64,000 bases of DNA from Campylobacter sp. CNRCH_2014_0184h (GCF_025772985.1 NZ_JAKMTB010000003.1:62001-126000); one strand, 5' to 3'. Shown: positions 26,014 to 36,063, numbered from the stretch's first letter. Made by a program: numbers and translations. Notes: generated by a model not told the origin, from the letters alone.

Positions 26014-27771
26014 ATGAAAAAATATAATATTGTTTTACTTGGTGGTAGTAATTCTGTCATGGTTAATGGTCTGCAAAAAGGACTAAGGCAAGATAATGTA
26101 AATTTGACAAATTTAGCTTTAGGATCTACAACTTCAATTCAAAATTTATATGAACTGAAAAGAAAAAGAAATCAAAAAAGTATCAATGAAGCAGATTTGA
26201 TTATTACAGAATCCAATGTGAATGAAATTGGTCAGAATATAAATAAGTATGAAAAATTATCACTAAATCTGATTTATAGTAATTTATATAATTATTATAG
26301 CGAGTTAAGTTGTTTGAATAAAAAAATTTTAGTAATTTTACTTCCAATAACTAGAGGAAATTATAAAATTATCAATAATATTCACTTGAGTTTAATTAAG
26401 CAATTTAAATTTAACTATATAGATATGAATTGTTATTACAATATAAACAGATTATATGATTTTCATAATGCAATAGATGCAGGTCATCCGCTGAGCACTA
26501 TAATGAAAATTCTTGGCCGAAATATCATCAATAGTATTGAGTATTTTCAATATAGCATTAAAACAGCAAATAAGCAAAATAAATTTATAATTTGTCATGC
26601 TGGTGAATTAGAGGTATATTCAGGTAAAACATCATATGAAACTTATAAAAATTCAATGTATGAAGAAGAAGTTGTAAAAATCGATAACAGTGTTGTGTTA
26701 AAATTTCCAAAAAAATATTATGGTTGTAAAATATTAGCCATCCATACATGGAATAAACACGATTCCTTTAATTTTAATCAATGTTTAAACAATATTGTAG
26801 ATTATTGCATTCAAAACAAAGATAAATATATTTTAAAATCAACTAATTTTTTAAATTCTGTAGTGGAATTACAAGCAGATATAATAATAAGTAATAATAC
26901 AAAAGTTTTGCTTTGTCAAGACAAAAGAAAAAATTATACAGAGTTTTACCATGCTGCTCAAAATTGGAGTTCAGAAGTTTTATTTCATAACAATTTAAGT
27001 TTAGTAGGTTTTTTCTTGATGAAAGGTAATATGACGCCAAAGCAAATTGATTTTGAATCCTTGGCTAGTGAGATTATAGAAATTCCAAAAGAATATAATT
27101 TCAATCATTTAATACCTCCAGTAGAATTATATAAAGAAATAATAGATGAGTATTGTAAAAAAATAGATCCAAGAAAATTAGCTCCTTTGCAAACTCAAAT
27201 CACAAATTTAACTAACGAAAAGCAAAGTCTAATCAATGAAAAAACAAATTTACAAAATCAATTAAGTCAATTTCAAAATACTATAAATTCCCTACCTATG
27301 AAAAAACAACAACTTGAAATTTCTAATTTAGAACAAGATTTAATCAATAAAAAATTACAAACTAAACAATTATCAAAAAAGCTTGGTATTAAAATGAATG
27401 ATTTTATGCCTAAAATAATTATGATTAATCCAAATTCAGCAAAAGTTAGAATTCAAAACCAACTCTCATATAAACTAGGTCAAGCTATGATAATAAATTC
27501 TAAATCATTCTTAGGTTATATAAGAATGCCTTTTGTTTTATCTTATATCAAAGATAAACATAAACTTGAACAAAAAATCTATCAAGAAAAAATAAAAAAA
27601 GACCCATCATTAACTTTACCTCCATTAAAAAACTATCCTGATTATCAAGAAGCCTTAAAAGAAAAAGAATGTTTTACCTATAAACTCGGACAAGCTCTTA
27701 TACAAGCTAACAAAAATTGGCGTGGGGGGGGGGGAGGTATATCAAGTTGCTATATGAAATTAGGAAGTTGA
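26014..27771 (+). CDS. Phase-variable SGNH-like surface-modification protein
   Basis: A 585-residue protein in the present phase. The N-terminus resembles SGNH hydrolases or acyltransferases: LLGGSNS (Ser12), LALGSTTS (Gly37), ESNVN (Asn68 or Asn70) and DAGH (Asp155, His158). A coiled coil follows at about 389-450, then two copies of a tail motif starting YKLGQA (residues 486 and 556). An 11-G tract near the 3' end puts the current frame onto a short tail ending at 27771. One extra G would instead give a tail containing YIKLLYEIRKLKREF ending at 27794, typical of Campylobacter glycan-modifying enzymes. The substrate is unknown. It stands alone. Confidence 0.8.
   Translation: MKKYNIVLLGGSNSVMVNGLQKGLRQDNVNLTNLALGSTTSIQNLYELKRKRNQKSINEADLIITESNVNEIGQNINKYEKLSLNLIYSNLYNYYSELSCLNKKILVILLPITRGNYKIINNIHLSLIKQFKFNYIDMNCYYNINRLYDFHNAIDAGHPLSTIMKILGRNIINSIEYFQYSIKTANKQNKFIICHAGELEVYSGKTSYETYKNSMYEEEVVKIDNSVVLKFPKKYYGCKILAIHTWNKHDSFNFNQCLNNIVDYCIQNKDKYILKSTNFLNSVVELQADIIISNNTKVLLCQDKRKNYTEFYHAAQNWSSEVLFHNNLSLVGFFLMKGNMTPKQIDFESLASEIIEIPKEYNFNHLIPPVELYKEIIDEYCKKIDPRKLAPLQTQITNLTNEKQSLINEKTNLQNQLSQFQNTINSLPMKKQQLEISNLEQDLINKKLQTKQLSKKLGIKMNDFMPKIIMINPNSAKVRIQNQLSYKLGQAMIINSKSFLGYIRMPFVLSYIKDKHKLEQKIYQEKIKKDPSLTLPPLKNYPDYQEALKEKECFTYKLGQALIQANKNWRGGGGGISSCYMKLGS
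27724..27734 (+). repeat. Poly-G tract (11 G), phase-variation switch
   Basis: Eleven consecutive G residues in an AT-rich gene, near codon 571. Homopolymeric G tracts of 8 or more mutate by slipped-strand mispairing in Campylobacter. With 11 G the gene stops at 27771; with 10 G it would stop even sooner; with 12 (or 9) G it reads to TAA at 27792-27794. The tract changes only the C-terminus and does not abolish the protein. Confidence 0.93.
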
Positions 27772-27796
27772 AAAGAGAATTTAAGAATAGATAATT

Positions 27797-27814
27797 TCCT
27801 AGAAAAAACTAGGA
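27797..27814. terminator. Small hairpin between the SGNH-like gene and yeiH-like gene
   Basis: TCCTAG / CTAGGA, six pairs around AAAAAA, just after the alternate-phase stop at 27794 and before the end of the convergent transporter gene. It may be a weak terminator for either strand. Confidence 0.4.
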
Positions 27815-27816
27815 GA

Positions 27817-28851
27817 TCACATGAGAAATTTTACAAGAATAATATTTGAAAATATAAGCCATGTAAATAACAACAATGCCATTAAAAATGGTTTAAAACC
27901 TGCATTTTTTAAAACATTTTTATGGATATTTACTCCCAAAGCTACCATAGCCATAGAAAGCAAAAGTGTATCTATAGTTTGTATGCTTGGTTTTATATAA
28001 TTAAGTGCAAAATCTGTATTTAATATTTCAAGTGAGCTAATACCACAAGCAAATAAAAACCACAAAGCAAAATAAGGAATATTTGCTTTAATGGAAATTT
28101 TTTCATTATTTTTGCTTAGAAATTTCAATGAAAAAAGACTTAAAAAAATCAAAAAAGGTACTAGCATTAAAACACGCATCATTTTTTCTATGACAGCACC
28201 ATCTCCTGCTTGCACAGCTTCACCTGCTGCAACAGCATGTGCAACTTCATGCAAGCTTGCTCCCATGAAATACCCCATTTGCTTTAAACTAAAAAAATCA
28301 AACCAGCCTAAATTCCAAGCCAAAGGATATAAAAACATCCCCAAAGTTCCAAACACAACCACAGTGCAAACTGCCACGCCAACTTTAGCAGAGCCACCTT
28401 TAACAATGCTTTCACTAGCCATCACAGCAGCTGCTCCACAAATGCTTGAGCCACTACTTATAAGTATGCTTTCTTTAAGATCAAGTTTAAATAATTTTCC
28501 CAGTAAAAGTCCCATAAAAAAGGTAGAAAATACCACTAAAAATGCTAGCAAAATCCCATTTAATCCAACTTTTTCTAAATCATTAAAAGTAATTCTAAAA
28601 CCATAAAGTATAATCCCAAGTCTTAAAATTTCTTTTGTTGCTATGCCTAAAACTCCTGATTTTTTGAGTAAATTTGCATTTTGATGAGCTAAATTTCCTA
28701 TTAAAGCTCCTAAAATCACGGCTATGATTAAAGCTGAAATTCCAAGATTTTTAAAAAAATTAAGCTCAGAAATAGCAAAAGCACAAAAAGCAAGAGTAAA
28801 AAGCAGTAAAAAAGCTTCAAATTTTCTATGTTTATATATATTTTTATGCAT
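27817..28851 (-). CDS. YeiH/UPF0324 family membrane transporter
   Basis: A 344-residue integral membrane protein with about ten hydrophobic helices, of the YeiH (UPF0324, 'putative sulfate exporter') family. Conserved stretches include GLGILLYGFRI-like ILYGFRITF, SSGSSICGAAAVMA, and GASLHEVAHAVAAG. The family resembles C. jejuni Cj0999c. An AAGGAAAA site precedes the start. It is divergent from a LysR-type regulator, the usual arrangement for a transporter controlled by that regulator. The transported substrate is not established. Confidence 0.9.
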   Translation of the reverse strand: MHKNIYKHRKFEAFLLLFTLAFCAFAISELNFFKNLGISALIIAVILGALIGNLAHQNANLLKKSGVLGIATKEILRLGIILYGFRITFNDLEKVGLNGILLAFLVVFSTFFMGLLLGKLFKLDLKESILISSGSSICGAAAVMASESIVKGGSAKVGVAVCTVVVFGTLGMFLYPLAWNLGWFDFFSLKQMGYFMGASLHEVAHAVAAGEAVQAGDGAVIEKMMRVLMLVPFLIFLSLFSLKFLSKNNEKISIKANIPYFALWFLFACGISSLEILNTDFALNYIKPSIQTIDTLLLSMAMVALGVNIHKNVLKNAGFKPFLMALLLFTWLIFSNIILVKFLM

Positions 28852-28921
28852 GAATTTTCCTTTTTTTGTTTTTTGTAATATTAATGATTTTTTTATGATA
28901 AGTAAAATTAATTTTATTTGA

Positions 28922-28927
28922 TATAAT
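28922..28927 (+). promoter_or_regulatory. Candidate -10 box of the LysR gene
   Basis: TATAAT, preceded by ATTTGA, 29 bases before the regulator's ATG, in the 105-base divergent spacer with the yeiH-like gene. AT-rich inverted T-N11-A motifs expected for LysR binding could not be assigned uniquely. Confidence 0.5.
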
Positions 28928-28956
28928 GATTAAAAATATTTATCAAAAGAGTGCTT

Positions 28957-29820
28957 ATGACTTTTAAACAAATAAAATATTTTCAAGTCTTGTGTAGAAA
29001 TTTAAATTTAAGAGCTTGTGCTAAAGAATTAAATATAACTCAATCTGCTTTGTCTTTAGCTATATTTGAACTTGAAAAAAGTTTAAACACCAAGCTTTTT
29101 GATAGAAATGCTAAATTTTTAAGCTTAAATGAAAAAGGAAAGGTTTTTTTAAAACAAATTACACCTTTGATTTTAGAATTTGAACGCATTGAAAAAGCAA
29201 TGCAAGATGATCAAAGCTATGAAATAAGTATGAAAGTTAGTCAAAATGTAGGCACTTATTTACTAGGAACTTTTTTAGATCAAAAGGCGGAAAATATCAA
29301 GTTAAATTTGTCTTTGGATAATAGTCAAAATATCATCAAAGATATTTTAGATAAAGAAATCGATATAGGTTTGATTGAAGGTATTTGCAAAGATAAGGAT
29401 ATAAAAAAGATTAAAATTTGTGATGATGAGCTTATTGTGGTGAGTAAAAATGACTTCAAAAAAGAATTTTTCATAGATGAGTTAAAGGATTTTAAATGGC
29501 TAAGTCGTGAGCAAGGTTCAGGTGCAAAAGAAGTATTTTTAAGTGCTTTACCTAAAGATGTAAAGCTTAATTTAGTTTATGAGCTAAACTCAACTGCTAT
29601 GATAAAAGAGTTAGTTAAAAAAGGTAAATTTTTAGCAGTTTTACCTAAATTTAGCGTTAAAGAAGAACTTGAAGCTAAAAGTTTATTCGAAGTGAGATTA
29701 AAAAATTTTAAAATTTCAAGAGAGCTTTGTTTGATTTATCATAAAAATAAAGAGCCAAGCAAGGAATTTATAAATTTATGTGAGTTTTTAAAACTTTGCG
29801 TTCAAAAAGATTTAGTTTAA
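28957..29820 (+). CDS. LysR-family transcriptional regulator
   Basis: A 287-residue regulator with an N-terminal winged helix-turn-helix ([45 protein letters not shown]) and a periplasmic-binding-like effector domain (about 90-280). It corresponds by position to C. jejuni Cj1000. I chose the ATG at 28957; a GTG two codons upstream is the alternative. It probably regulates the divergent yeiH-like transporter and itself. Its end overlaps convergent murD by nine bases. The effector is unknown. Confidence 0.9.
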   Translation: MTFKQIKYFQVLCRNLNLRACAKELNITQSALSLAIFELEKSLNTKLFDRNAKFLSLNEKGKVFLKQITPLILEFERIEKAMQDDQSYEISMKVSQNVGTYLLGTFLDQKAENIKLNLSLDNSQNIIKDILDKEIDIGLIEGICKDKDIKKIKICDDELIVVSKNDFKKEFFIDELKDFKWLSREQGSGAKEVFLSALPKDVKLNLVYELNSTAMIKELVKKGKFLAVLPKFSVKEELEAKSLFEVRLKNFKISRELCLIYHKNKEPSKEFINLCEFLKLCVQKDLV

Positions 29821-31011
29821 CTCTTGAATGCATTTTTTAAAAAGCTCTCCTCTTTCTTCATAAGACTTAAACTGATCTAAGCTTGCACAAGCAGGGCTTA
29901 GTAGGGCTACTTCATCATTAGTTAAGTTTTGATTGATTTTTTCTACCGCTTTAGGTAAAAACTCACAAAAATGTGCTTTTAAATTAGCATTTTTAGCGTA
30001 TTCAAGCATTTTATTAGTGCTTTTTCCTATGGCATAAAGCTCTATATTAAGCTCTTTCATAAAAGTAAATAAAGCACTTAAATCCACCCCCTTATCATCC
30101 CCACCTATGATAAGATGAATTTTTTTATCCTTATAGCGTTTAAGAGCAGCTAAACTAGCATCCAGATTAGTCGCTTTGGTGTCATTTACCCAAAGTCTAT
30201 TTTTATGATCAAATATTTCTTCAAGTTTGTTTTTTTCTATCTTAAACTCGTTTAAAAGCTCATAAGAGCAACGATCTAGTATAATTTTTTCTATACTTAA
30301 GGCAATAAGTGCATCAAGTAAAAATGGGGTTTTAAAATGAATTTTTTCTAAGTCAATTTGCATTTTTTTAGCTAAATCTTGCTCATCTTCATAGCTTATA
30401 ACATAAGCATGAGTTGGATAAGCCTCATACTTTTTAGGTAAAATTACCACATCATTTTCATTCATTCTTTCAAGCACGCTAAGCTTGGCTTGCTCATAAT
30501 TTTCAAAGCTTTTATGCCAAGAAAGATGATCAGGTGTGATAGGTAAAAGTGCATAAATTTCAGGTTTAGCTACTTTGGTGTAAAAAAGCGAAAAAGATGA
30601 ACTTTCCAAAATCCATAATTTAGCACTAATATCCATTTGTGCTAAAGGAGTTCCTATGTTTGCTCCCATTTGTGCATTGATGTGTTTTAAAAGATGGTGT
30701 GTCATTTGGGTGGTGGTGGTTTTGCCATTTGTTCCGCTTATCCAAACACTTTTTGGCATGCCATCATAAAAAAAATCATACTCACTGCTTAAATTTTTTG
30801 CTTGCTGTATGAGAGAATGATCATTTGGAAAGCCAGGACTTGGAATTTCTAAGTCACTTTTTAAAGGATCAAATTCACAAGGCGGTAAAAGTGTATTATT
30901 AAATTTATCTTTACTTATACTTGCAAAATGATCATCATAAATATCGCAATTTCCAAAACGCTGTGCAAAAGCTTTAGTTGTTTTTCCGTATCCAAAAAGT
31001 GAAATTTTCAT
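29812..31011 (-). CDS. murD: UDP-N-acetylmuramoylalanine-D-glutamate ligase
   Basis: Adds D-Glu to UDP-MurNAc-L-Ala in peptidoglycan precursor synthesis. The 399-residue protein has an N-terminal Rossmann-like domain ([15 protein letters not shown]), the ATP loop [13 protein letters not shown] near residue 92, the central ligase segment with SSFSLFYT, and the C-terminal [16 protein letters not shown]. It is somewhat short compared with the E. coli enzyme (438). The start codon overlaps the mraY stop (TAATG), so the pair is translationally coupled. Confidence 0.96.
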   Translation of the reverse strand: MKISLFGYGKTTKAFAQRFGNCDIYDDHFASISKDKFNNTLLPPCEFDPLKSDLEIPSPGFPNDHSLIQQAKNLSSEYDFFYDGMPKSVWISGTNGKTTTTQMTHHLLKHINAQMGANIGTPLAQMDISAKLWILESSSFSLFYTKVAKPEIYALLPITPDHLSWHKSFENYEQAKLSVLERMNENDVVILPKKYEAYPTHAYVISYEDEQDLAKKMQIDLEKIHFKTPFLLDALIALSIEKIILDRCSYELLNEFKIEKNKLEEIFDHKNRLWVNDTKATNLDASLAALKRYKDKKIHLIIGGDDKGVDLSALFTFMKELNIELYAIGKSTNKMLEYAKNANLKAHFCEFLPKAVEKINQNLTNDEVALLSPACASLDQFKSYEERGELFKKCIQELN

Positions 31012-32069
31012 TATCTTAACTTTATACTAATTAATGCAATAATATTTGCAAGTAAGGCTATCATCCAAAAACGCACAATGATTTTATTTTCCACCCAGCC
31101 TATTTTTTCAAAATGATGATGAATGGGTGCCATTTTAAATACTCTTTTGTTAAAGATTTTAAAACTTCCTACTTGTAAAATTACTGAAATAGTTTCTAAA
31201 ACAAATACAAAACCTATAAGCAAAAGCAAAATTTCATTTTTACTTACTATACCAAGATAGCCTAAAAACGCCCCTATGCTTAAACTCCCACTATCTCCCA
31301 TAAAAACTTGTGCAGGATAGCAGTTATACCACAAAAATCCCATAAGCGCACCAACTAAAGCCGCACTTATTACAACAAGTTCTCCTAGACCTTGAATTTT
31401 AGGTAAGAATAAATAAGAACTATAAATAGCATTTCCGCTCAAATACAAAAAAGCACCAAGACTTAAAAGAGAAAATATAGAAGGCACGGTTGCAAGACCA
31501 TCAAGCCCATCGGTTAAATTTACAGCATTGGAGCTTGATACAATAACTAAAATCCATAAAAACAACATAAACATACCGCCATCAAAAATAGCATGTTTGT
31601 AAAAAGGTAAATAAAATTCAGTATTTATATCAAATAAATATAATAATCCAACACAAATAAAAGCAGCGCTAAATTGCCCTAGTAGTTTCATTTTTGGGCT
31701 TAATCCTGCGTGATTGTTTTTTTTTAAAATTTTCCCTAAATCATCTACTAAGCCTATAGTACAAAATAGTACTAAACATAATAATCCAACGATTACAAAA
31801 CTATTATTTAAATCAGCGCTTAAAACACTTGCTATGATAGTAGCAAAGATAAAAACAAGCCCACCCATAGTAGGAGTGTGAGATTTAGCTTGGTGTGATT
31901 GTGGAGCGTATTCATAAATAGGTTGATTTGCTTTTTTATTTTGAGCCCATTTGATAAATTTTGGCATTAAATACAAACTCAAAAATAAAGCGATAAAAAA
32001 TGCAAAACCAGCACGTACGCTAATATAAGAAAAAAACATATGATTTGTATATTCTGTAAGATAAAGCAA
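31011..32069 (-). CDS. mraY: Phospho-N-acetylmuramoyl-pentapeptide transferase MraY
   Basis: Integral membrane enzyme that makes lipid I from UDP-MurNAc-pentapeptide and undecaprenyl phosphate. The 352-residue protein has about ten helices and the family motifs [44 protein letters not shown] and [10 protein letters not shown] chose a TTG start at 32069, which has an AAGG site seven bases upstream and restores the N-terminal length of Campylobacter homologues; the ATG at 32039 would drop ten residues. A longer frame to 32192 would overlap gpmI and is rejected. Confidence 0.94.
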   Translation of the reverse strand: MLYLTEYTNHMFFSYISVRAGFAFFIALFLSLYLMPKFIKWAQNKKANQPIYEYAPQSHQAKSHTPTMGGLVFIFATIIASVLSADLNNSFVIVGLLCLVLFCTIGLVDDLGKILKKNNHAGLSPKMKLLGQFSAAFICVGLLYLFDINTEFYLPFYKHAIFDGGMFMLFLWILVIVSSSNAVNLTDGLDGLATVPSIFSLLSLGAFLYLSGNAIYSSYLFLPKIQGLGELVVISAALVGALMGFLWYNCYPAQVFMGDSGSLSIGAFLGYLGIVSKNEILLLLIGFVFVLETISVILQVGSFKIFNKRVFKMAPIHHHFEKIGWVENKIIVRFWMIALLANIIALISIKLR

Positions 32070-32147
32070 AATTTTAACCTTGTATTTGTTTTTTAAAAGC
32101 ATAATTTTAGTAAAATCACATAAATAAATTATAAAAAAGAGTAAAAA

Positions 32148-33626
32148 ATGAGTCAAAAATGTATTTTGATAATCACAGATGGTATAGGACATAATACAAA
32201 TTCAAACTATAATGCTTTTTTTCATGCTAAAAAGCCAACTTATGATAAGCTTTTTGAAAATACTCCTAATGTTTTGATAAAAACAAGTGGTTTGGCAGTT
32301 GGCTTACCTGAAGGTCAAATGGGTAATAGCGAAGTAGGGCATATGTGTATAGGTAGTGGACGCATAATCTATCAAAATTTAGTTAAGATAAATAAAGCCA
32401 TAGAAAATGATACTTTAAAAGATAATAAGGCTTTAAAAGAGTTATTACAAAAATGCAAAAGAGTGCATATTATAGGGCTTTATAGTGATGGTGGGGTGCA
32501 TTCTATGCATACACATTTTAATGCGCTTTTAAAAATTTGTAAGCAAGAAAATAAAGAAGTTTTTGCGCATGCAATTAGTGATGGTAGGGATTGTCCTCCA
32601 AATTCAGGTTTAGAATTTATAAAATCTTTACAGGAATTTTGCGAAAAAGAAAGGATTAACTTTGCTTCTTTATCAGGAAGATTTTATGCTATGGATAGAG
32701 ATAAGCGCTATGATAGGGTTAAGTCTTATTATGATGCTTTATTTGCTAAGGCACCAAAGTGTGATGATTTTGTGCAATTTATACAAAAAAGCTATGATGA
32801 AAATATTACAGATGAGTTTTTAACCCCAGTTATTAGTCAAAACTTTGATGGAATTAAGGCTGAAGATGGTGTGATTTTTATCAATTTTAGAAATGATAGA
32901 ATGCGTCAATTAGTTGCTTCTTTAACCCAAGAAAGTTTTAATGAATTTTCAAAAGAAGTGCTTATAAAAAATGCTATTACTATGAGTTTGTATGATGAGA
33001 GTTTTAAACTGCCTGTGATGTTTGAAAAAGAAGAATTAGATAATACTTTAGCTTCTGTAATAGCTAATGCAAATTTAAGCCAACTTCACACAGCTGAGAC
33101 AGAAAAATACGCTCATGTAACCTTTTTCTTTAATGGGGGAAAAGAAGAATTAGAGTGTAATGAAACAAGAGTTTTAATCCCAAGTCCTAAAGTAAAAACA
33201 TACGATGAAAAACCTCAAATGAGTGCTAAAGAAGTCGCAGATGAAGTGCTTAAGGGTATAGAAAATGGTATGGATTTTATCATAGTAAATTTTGCAAATG
33301 GTGATATGGTAGGACATACGGGTGATTTTGAAGCTGCAGTTAGTGCGGTTGAATGTGTGGATGAGTGTTTGGGTAGGGTTATTGCTAAAGCAAGAGAGTA
33401 TGAATATGCTTTTATTATTACTTCAGATCATGGAAATTGTGAAGCAATGAGGGATGAAAAAGAAAATATGCTCACTAACCACACAACCTTTGATGTTTTT
33501 GCTTTTGTAGAAGCTAAAGGAGTAGAAAAGCTTAAAGAAGGCATGGGGCTTAGTAATATAGCACCAAGCGTGCTTAAAATTTTAAACTTACCTATCCCAA
33601 AAGAAATGGATGAGGCTTTATTTTAA
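32148..33626 (+). CDS. gpmI: 2,3-bisphosphoglycerate-independent phosphoglycerate mutase
   Basis: Manganese-dependent enzyme that interconverts 3- and 2-phosphoglycerate. The 492-residue protein belongs to the alkaline-phosphatase superfamily, with LIITDGIGH at the N-terminus, the catalytic serine in [12 protein letters not shown] near residue 63, [11 protein letters not shown], and the C-terminal metal site [15 protein letters not shown]. It is divergent from mraY across 78 bases, with a TAAAAT box around 32108. fabG follows 14 bases later. The mraY/gpmI/fabG layout matches C. jejuni Cj0433c-Cj0435. Confidence 0.96.
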   Translation: MSQKCILIITDGIGHNTNSNYNAFFHAKKPTYDKLFENTPNVLIKTSGLAVGLPEGQMGNSEVGHMCIGSGRIIYQNLVKINKAIENDTLKDNKALKELLQKCKRVHIIGLYSDGGVHSMHTHFNALLKICKQENKEVFAHAISDGRDCPPNSGLEFIKSLQEFCEKERINFASLSGRFYAMDRDKRYDRVKSYYDALFAKAPKCDDFVQFIQKSYDENITDEFLTPVISQNFDGIKAEDGVIFINFRNDRMRQLVASLTQESFNEFSKEVLIKNAITMSLYDESFKLPVMFEKEELDNTLASVIANANLSQLHTAETEKYAHVTFFFNGGKEELECNETRVLIPSPKVKTYDEKPQMSAKEVADEVLKGIENGMDFIIVNFANGDMVGHTGDFEAAVSAVECVDECLGRVIAKAREYEYAFIITSDHGNCEAMRDEKENMLTNHTTFDVFAFVEAKGVEKLKEGMGLSNIAPSVLKILNLPIPKEMDEALF

Positions 33627-33640
33627 TTTAAAGGAGAACA

Positions 33641-34384
33641 ATGAAATTTAGTGGAAAAAATGTTTTAATAACAGGTGCAAGTAAAGGTATAGGTGCAGCA
33701 ATAGCTAAAGAATTAGCAAGTCATGGTTTAAAAGTTTGGATTAATTATAGAAGTAAGCCTGAGCTTGCTGATGCGTTAAAAGAAGAGATAGAAAAAAGTG
33801 GTGGCACTGCAGCTGTAATTAAATTTGATGCAAGCATTGAAGAAGAATTTACAAGCGCTATTGCAACTATAGTAGAAAGTGATGGTGAACTTAGTTACTT
33901 GGTTAATAATGCGGGTATTACTAATGATAAATTAGCGCTTAGAATGAGTATGGATGATTTTTCTTCAGTGATTAATGCTAATTTAAATTCAAGCTTTTTA
34001 GGTTGTAGAGAGGCATTAAAAACTATGAGTAAAAAGCGTTTTGGCGCGGTTGTAAATATTGCTTCTATAGTTGGAGAAATGGGAAATGCAGGCCAAACTA
34101 ATTATAGTGCTAGTAAAGGCGGTATGATAGCATTAACAAAATCTTTTGCTAAAGAAGGTGCAGCAAGAAATATAAGATATAACTGTATTACCCCAGGTTT
34201 TATAAAAAGTGATATGACTGAAGTTTTAAGTGATGAAATAAAACAAAATTATATTAACAATATCCCTTTAAAGCGTTTTGCAGATGCAAGCGAGGTAGCT
34301 CAAGCTGTGGCGTTTTTATTAAGTGATTATTCTTCTTATATCACAGGAGAAATTTTAAAAGTCAACGGTGGGCTTTATATGTAA
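33641..34384 (+). CDS. fabG: 3-oxoacyl-[acyl-carrier-protein] reductase FabG
   Basis: NADPH-dependent reductase of fatty-acid elongation. The 247-residue short-chain dehydrogenase has the cofactor loop TGASKGIGAAIA at about residues 10-21, NNAGIT near 88, catalytic Ser in NIASIVGEMG, and the YxxxK pair in YSASKGG near residue 153. An AAAGGAG site precedes the ATG. It follows gpmI closely but, unlike in many bacteria, is not next to acpP and fabF, which lie 16 kb downstream in this window. Confidence 0.96.
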   Translation: MKFSGKNVLITGASKGIGAAIAKELASHGLKVWINYRSKPELADALKEEIEKSGGTAAVIKFDASIEEEFTSAIATIVESDGELSYLVNNAGITNDKLALRMSMDDFSSVINANLNSSFLGCREALKTMSKKRFGAVVNIASIVGEMGNAGQTNYSASKGGMIALTKSFAKEGAARNIRYNCITPGFIKSDMTEVLSDEIKQNYINNIPLKRFADASEVAQAVAFLLSDYSSYITGEILKVNGGLYM

Positions 34385-34404
34385 GCAAGGTTTTAACCTT
34401 GCTT
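34383..34404. terminator. Terminator between fabG and acpS
   Basis: AAGCAAGGTT / AACCTTGCTT, ten perfect pairs around TT (in practice eight pairs and a six-base loop), overlapping the fabG stop and the end of convergent acpS. Short T- and A-runs on both sides allow bidirectional use. Confidence 0.65.
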
Positions 34405-34749
34405 GGTTTCTATAGTCACTACTGCTATAGCAAAACCCCCATCATGTGCTACGCTTACACTTGCTGATTTGATTTTAAATTCTTGCATGACTTTTTGAGA
34501 AAAACTAATATGTGGGGCATTTTTATCATCTTTAGAGATGATGATGTCAAAAAAAGAACATTCTTTAGAAATTCCAACCCCCAAAGCCTTAGAAGCAGCT
34601 TCTTTAATAGCCCAAAATCCTGCTAGAGTGTTGGTATTTTTTATATAACTTTGCTCTTGCTTGGATAAAAATTTATCCAAGAAAAGCGTTTTATGTCTTT
34701 CATAAATTTTTTCTATGCGAGAGCATACAACTATGTCACAGCCTATCAT
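34393..34749 (-). CDS. acpS: Holo-[acyl-carrier-protein] synthase
   Basis: Transfers 4'-phosphopantetheine from CoA to the serine of AcpP. The 118-residue protein has the N-terminal [14 protein letters not shown] with the metal-binding Asp, and [16 protein letters not shown] near residue 45, the typical WAxKEAxxKAxG motif. Its start overlaps the fliL stop (TAATG), so it is co-translated with a flagellar gene, an arrangement also present in C. jejuni (Cj1408-Cj1409). The substrate protein AcpP is encoded at 50703. Confidence 0.94.
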   Translation of the reverse strand: MIGCDIVVCSRIEKIYERHKTLFLDKFLSKQEQSYIKNTNTLAGFWAIKEAASKALGVGISKECSFFDIIISKDDKNAPHISFSQKVMQEFKIKSASVSVAHDGGFAIAVVTIETKQG

Positions 34750-35294
34750 TAAGATACTACAAAGTCAGTAAAATAAATATTTTTGATAAAACCATCAGTT
34801 AAAACCTCATTGATTTTACCAGTTAATTCATCTTTTAATCTTTCTTTGCCTTTTGTGGTGCTTACTTCTTCAAAGGTTTTTGAAGTTAAAGTTCTAATGA
34901 TAATATCTCTAATAATAGCAACTTTTTTATCAAGTTCTGGGGTTAGAGTTTCAACATTTTGTTCAAGTTGAATGGTGCATTTTACATATCTTGATCCACC
35001 ATCACTTAACAAATTTAGTGTAAAAGGTGCTAAAGGATACATCACTCCAATATTTGCATAATCACTTCCTCTAGCTGCTACTGCATTTGTTTTCTTAGGA
35101 GCTTGTGCAACTTGTGCGCTTTCTTCAGCTTGTGGAGCAGGATTTTCTTCAGAACCACCGCTAAACATTAAATAAGCAATCGCTCCTACAATCACAAGTA
35201 AAAATACAAATAAAAATACAACGATAATAATTACTAAAGTATTGCCACCTTTTTTCTTTGATTCGCCTTGTTCATCCATCATATCATCAGCCAT
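34749..35294 (-). CDS. fliL: Flagellar basal-body protein FliL
   Basis: Inner-membrane protein that surrounds the stator units and supports motor torque. The 181-residue protein has a short charged cytoplasmic N-terminus, one membrane helix (about 18-42), a Pro/Ala/Glu-rich linker (about 50-80), and the periplasmic FliL domain starting near [10 protein letters not shown], with stomatin-like features. The start has an AAAGGAAAAA site. It lies away from other flagellar genes of this window, but is linked to acpS by a one-base overlap. Confidence 0.93.
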   Translation of the reverse strand: MADDMMDEQGESKKKGGNTLVIIIVVFLFVFLLVIVGAIAYLMFSGGSEENPAPQAEESAQVAQAPKKTNAVAARGSDYANIGVMYPLAPFTLNLLSDGGSRYVKCTIQLEQNVETLTPELDKKVAIIRDIIIRTLTSKTFEEVSTTKGKERLKDELTGKINEVLTDGFIKNIYFTDFVVS

Positions 35295-35358
35295 ATTTTT
35301 CCTTTTATAAAATTTAAAGTGTTATTGTATCAAAAATTACAATTTTTTTAAATTATGA

Positions 35359-35997
35359 TTATTTAATCTTTTGTAAATGTCTATAAACACTAGGCTCAGA
35401 AATACCTAAAAGCTCAGCAACCTTAGGAATAACACCTTTTACATTAAACACACCTTTTTCATATAAACTAGCTATCATTTTTTGCTTTTCTTTTGGTTTT
35501 AAGCTTTTATTTTTAAAACTTTCTATATCCATACCCGAAATATCTTCGACAATTTCTTCTAAATCAAGTTTAATATATTCTTTGTTTTCTTGCTCAGGAC
35601 TTTCATAAGAATTATCATAAATATTTCCAAGATTTAAAATTTCATCAGAGATTTTTTTAAACGCTGAGGTATCATGATTAATACAAAGCAAACCTTCGAG
35701 TTTTTCATCTTTTTTAATAAAAAAAGTAGAGCCTGACATTACTTGTGAGCTTTTAGCTGAAGTTTTATAATGTGTTATATAATCACGCTCTAAATAGATT
35801 TTATTTTTAATCATTTCAATGGCAAAACCAGTTAGAGGTGAGTTTATAGTTCTTTTACTAATATGGTTATTAGCAATTTCTGCTATATTGGCTCCATCTT
35901 CGCTTACATCGTGCAATACTATTTCATAATTTCTACCCAAGGCTTCTGCAAGAAATTTAACTAATTTAATATAGTAAGTTCTTGTTTCTTTATCCAT
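35359..35997 (-). CDS. YheO/DauR-type transcriptional regulator (paralogue 1, next to katA)
   Basis: A 212-residue regulator with an N-terminal YheO-like PAS domain (about 5-120; INNHISKRTINSPLT-like segment and GLLCINHD) and a C-terminal helix-turn-helix with VAELLGISEPSVYRHLQKI. It resembles the DauR family, which controls D-amino-acid catabolism in Pseudomonas, and by synteny C. jejuni Cj1387c, reported to affect flagellar interaction. It is divergent from katA. A close paralogue is at 40986. The ligand is unknown. The upstream region contains an 11-bp inverted repeat that may be its operator. Confidence 0.88.
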   Translation of the reverse strand: MDKETRTYYIKLVKFLAEALGRNYEIVLHDVSEDGANIAEIANNHISKRTINSPLTGFAIEMIKNKIYLERDYITHYKTSAKSSQVMSGSTFFIKKDEKLEGLLCINHDTSAFKKISDEILNLGNIYDNSYESPEQENKEYIKLDLEEIVEDISGMDIESFKNKSLKPKEKQKMIASLYEKGVFNVKGVIPKVAELLGISEPSVYRHLQKIK

Positions 35998-36037
35998 AAG
36001 CTCTCCTTTTTTTATTAATTTTGTAGTAAAAATATTT

Positions 36038-36063
36038 AAAATAAGAATGCTTATTCTTATTTT
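36038..36063. repeat. 11-bp inverted repeat in the regulator/katA spacer
   Basis: AAAATAAGAAT and ATTCTTATTTT flank GCTT. It lies 41 bases upstream of the YheO-type regulator and about 180 bases upstream of katA, in a 244-base AT-rich spacer. No gene enters from the left on the plus strand, so it is more likely an operator (possibly autoregulatory) than a terminator, despite the T-run. Confidence 0.55.

Noticed and set aside
28091..28606. 171-codon plus-strand open frame opposite the yeiH-like gene
   Set aside because: It is the antisense shadow of a clear membrane-protein gene. Its composition (Lys, Pro, Ala, Thr rich) is that of a reverse complement, and no ribosome site precedes it.
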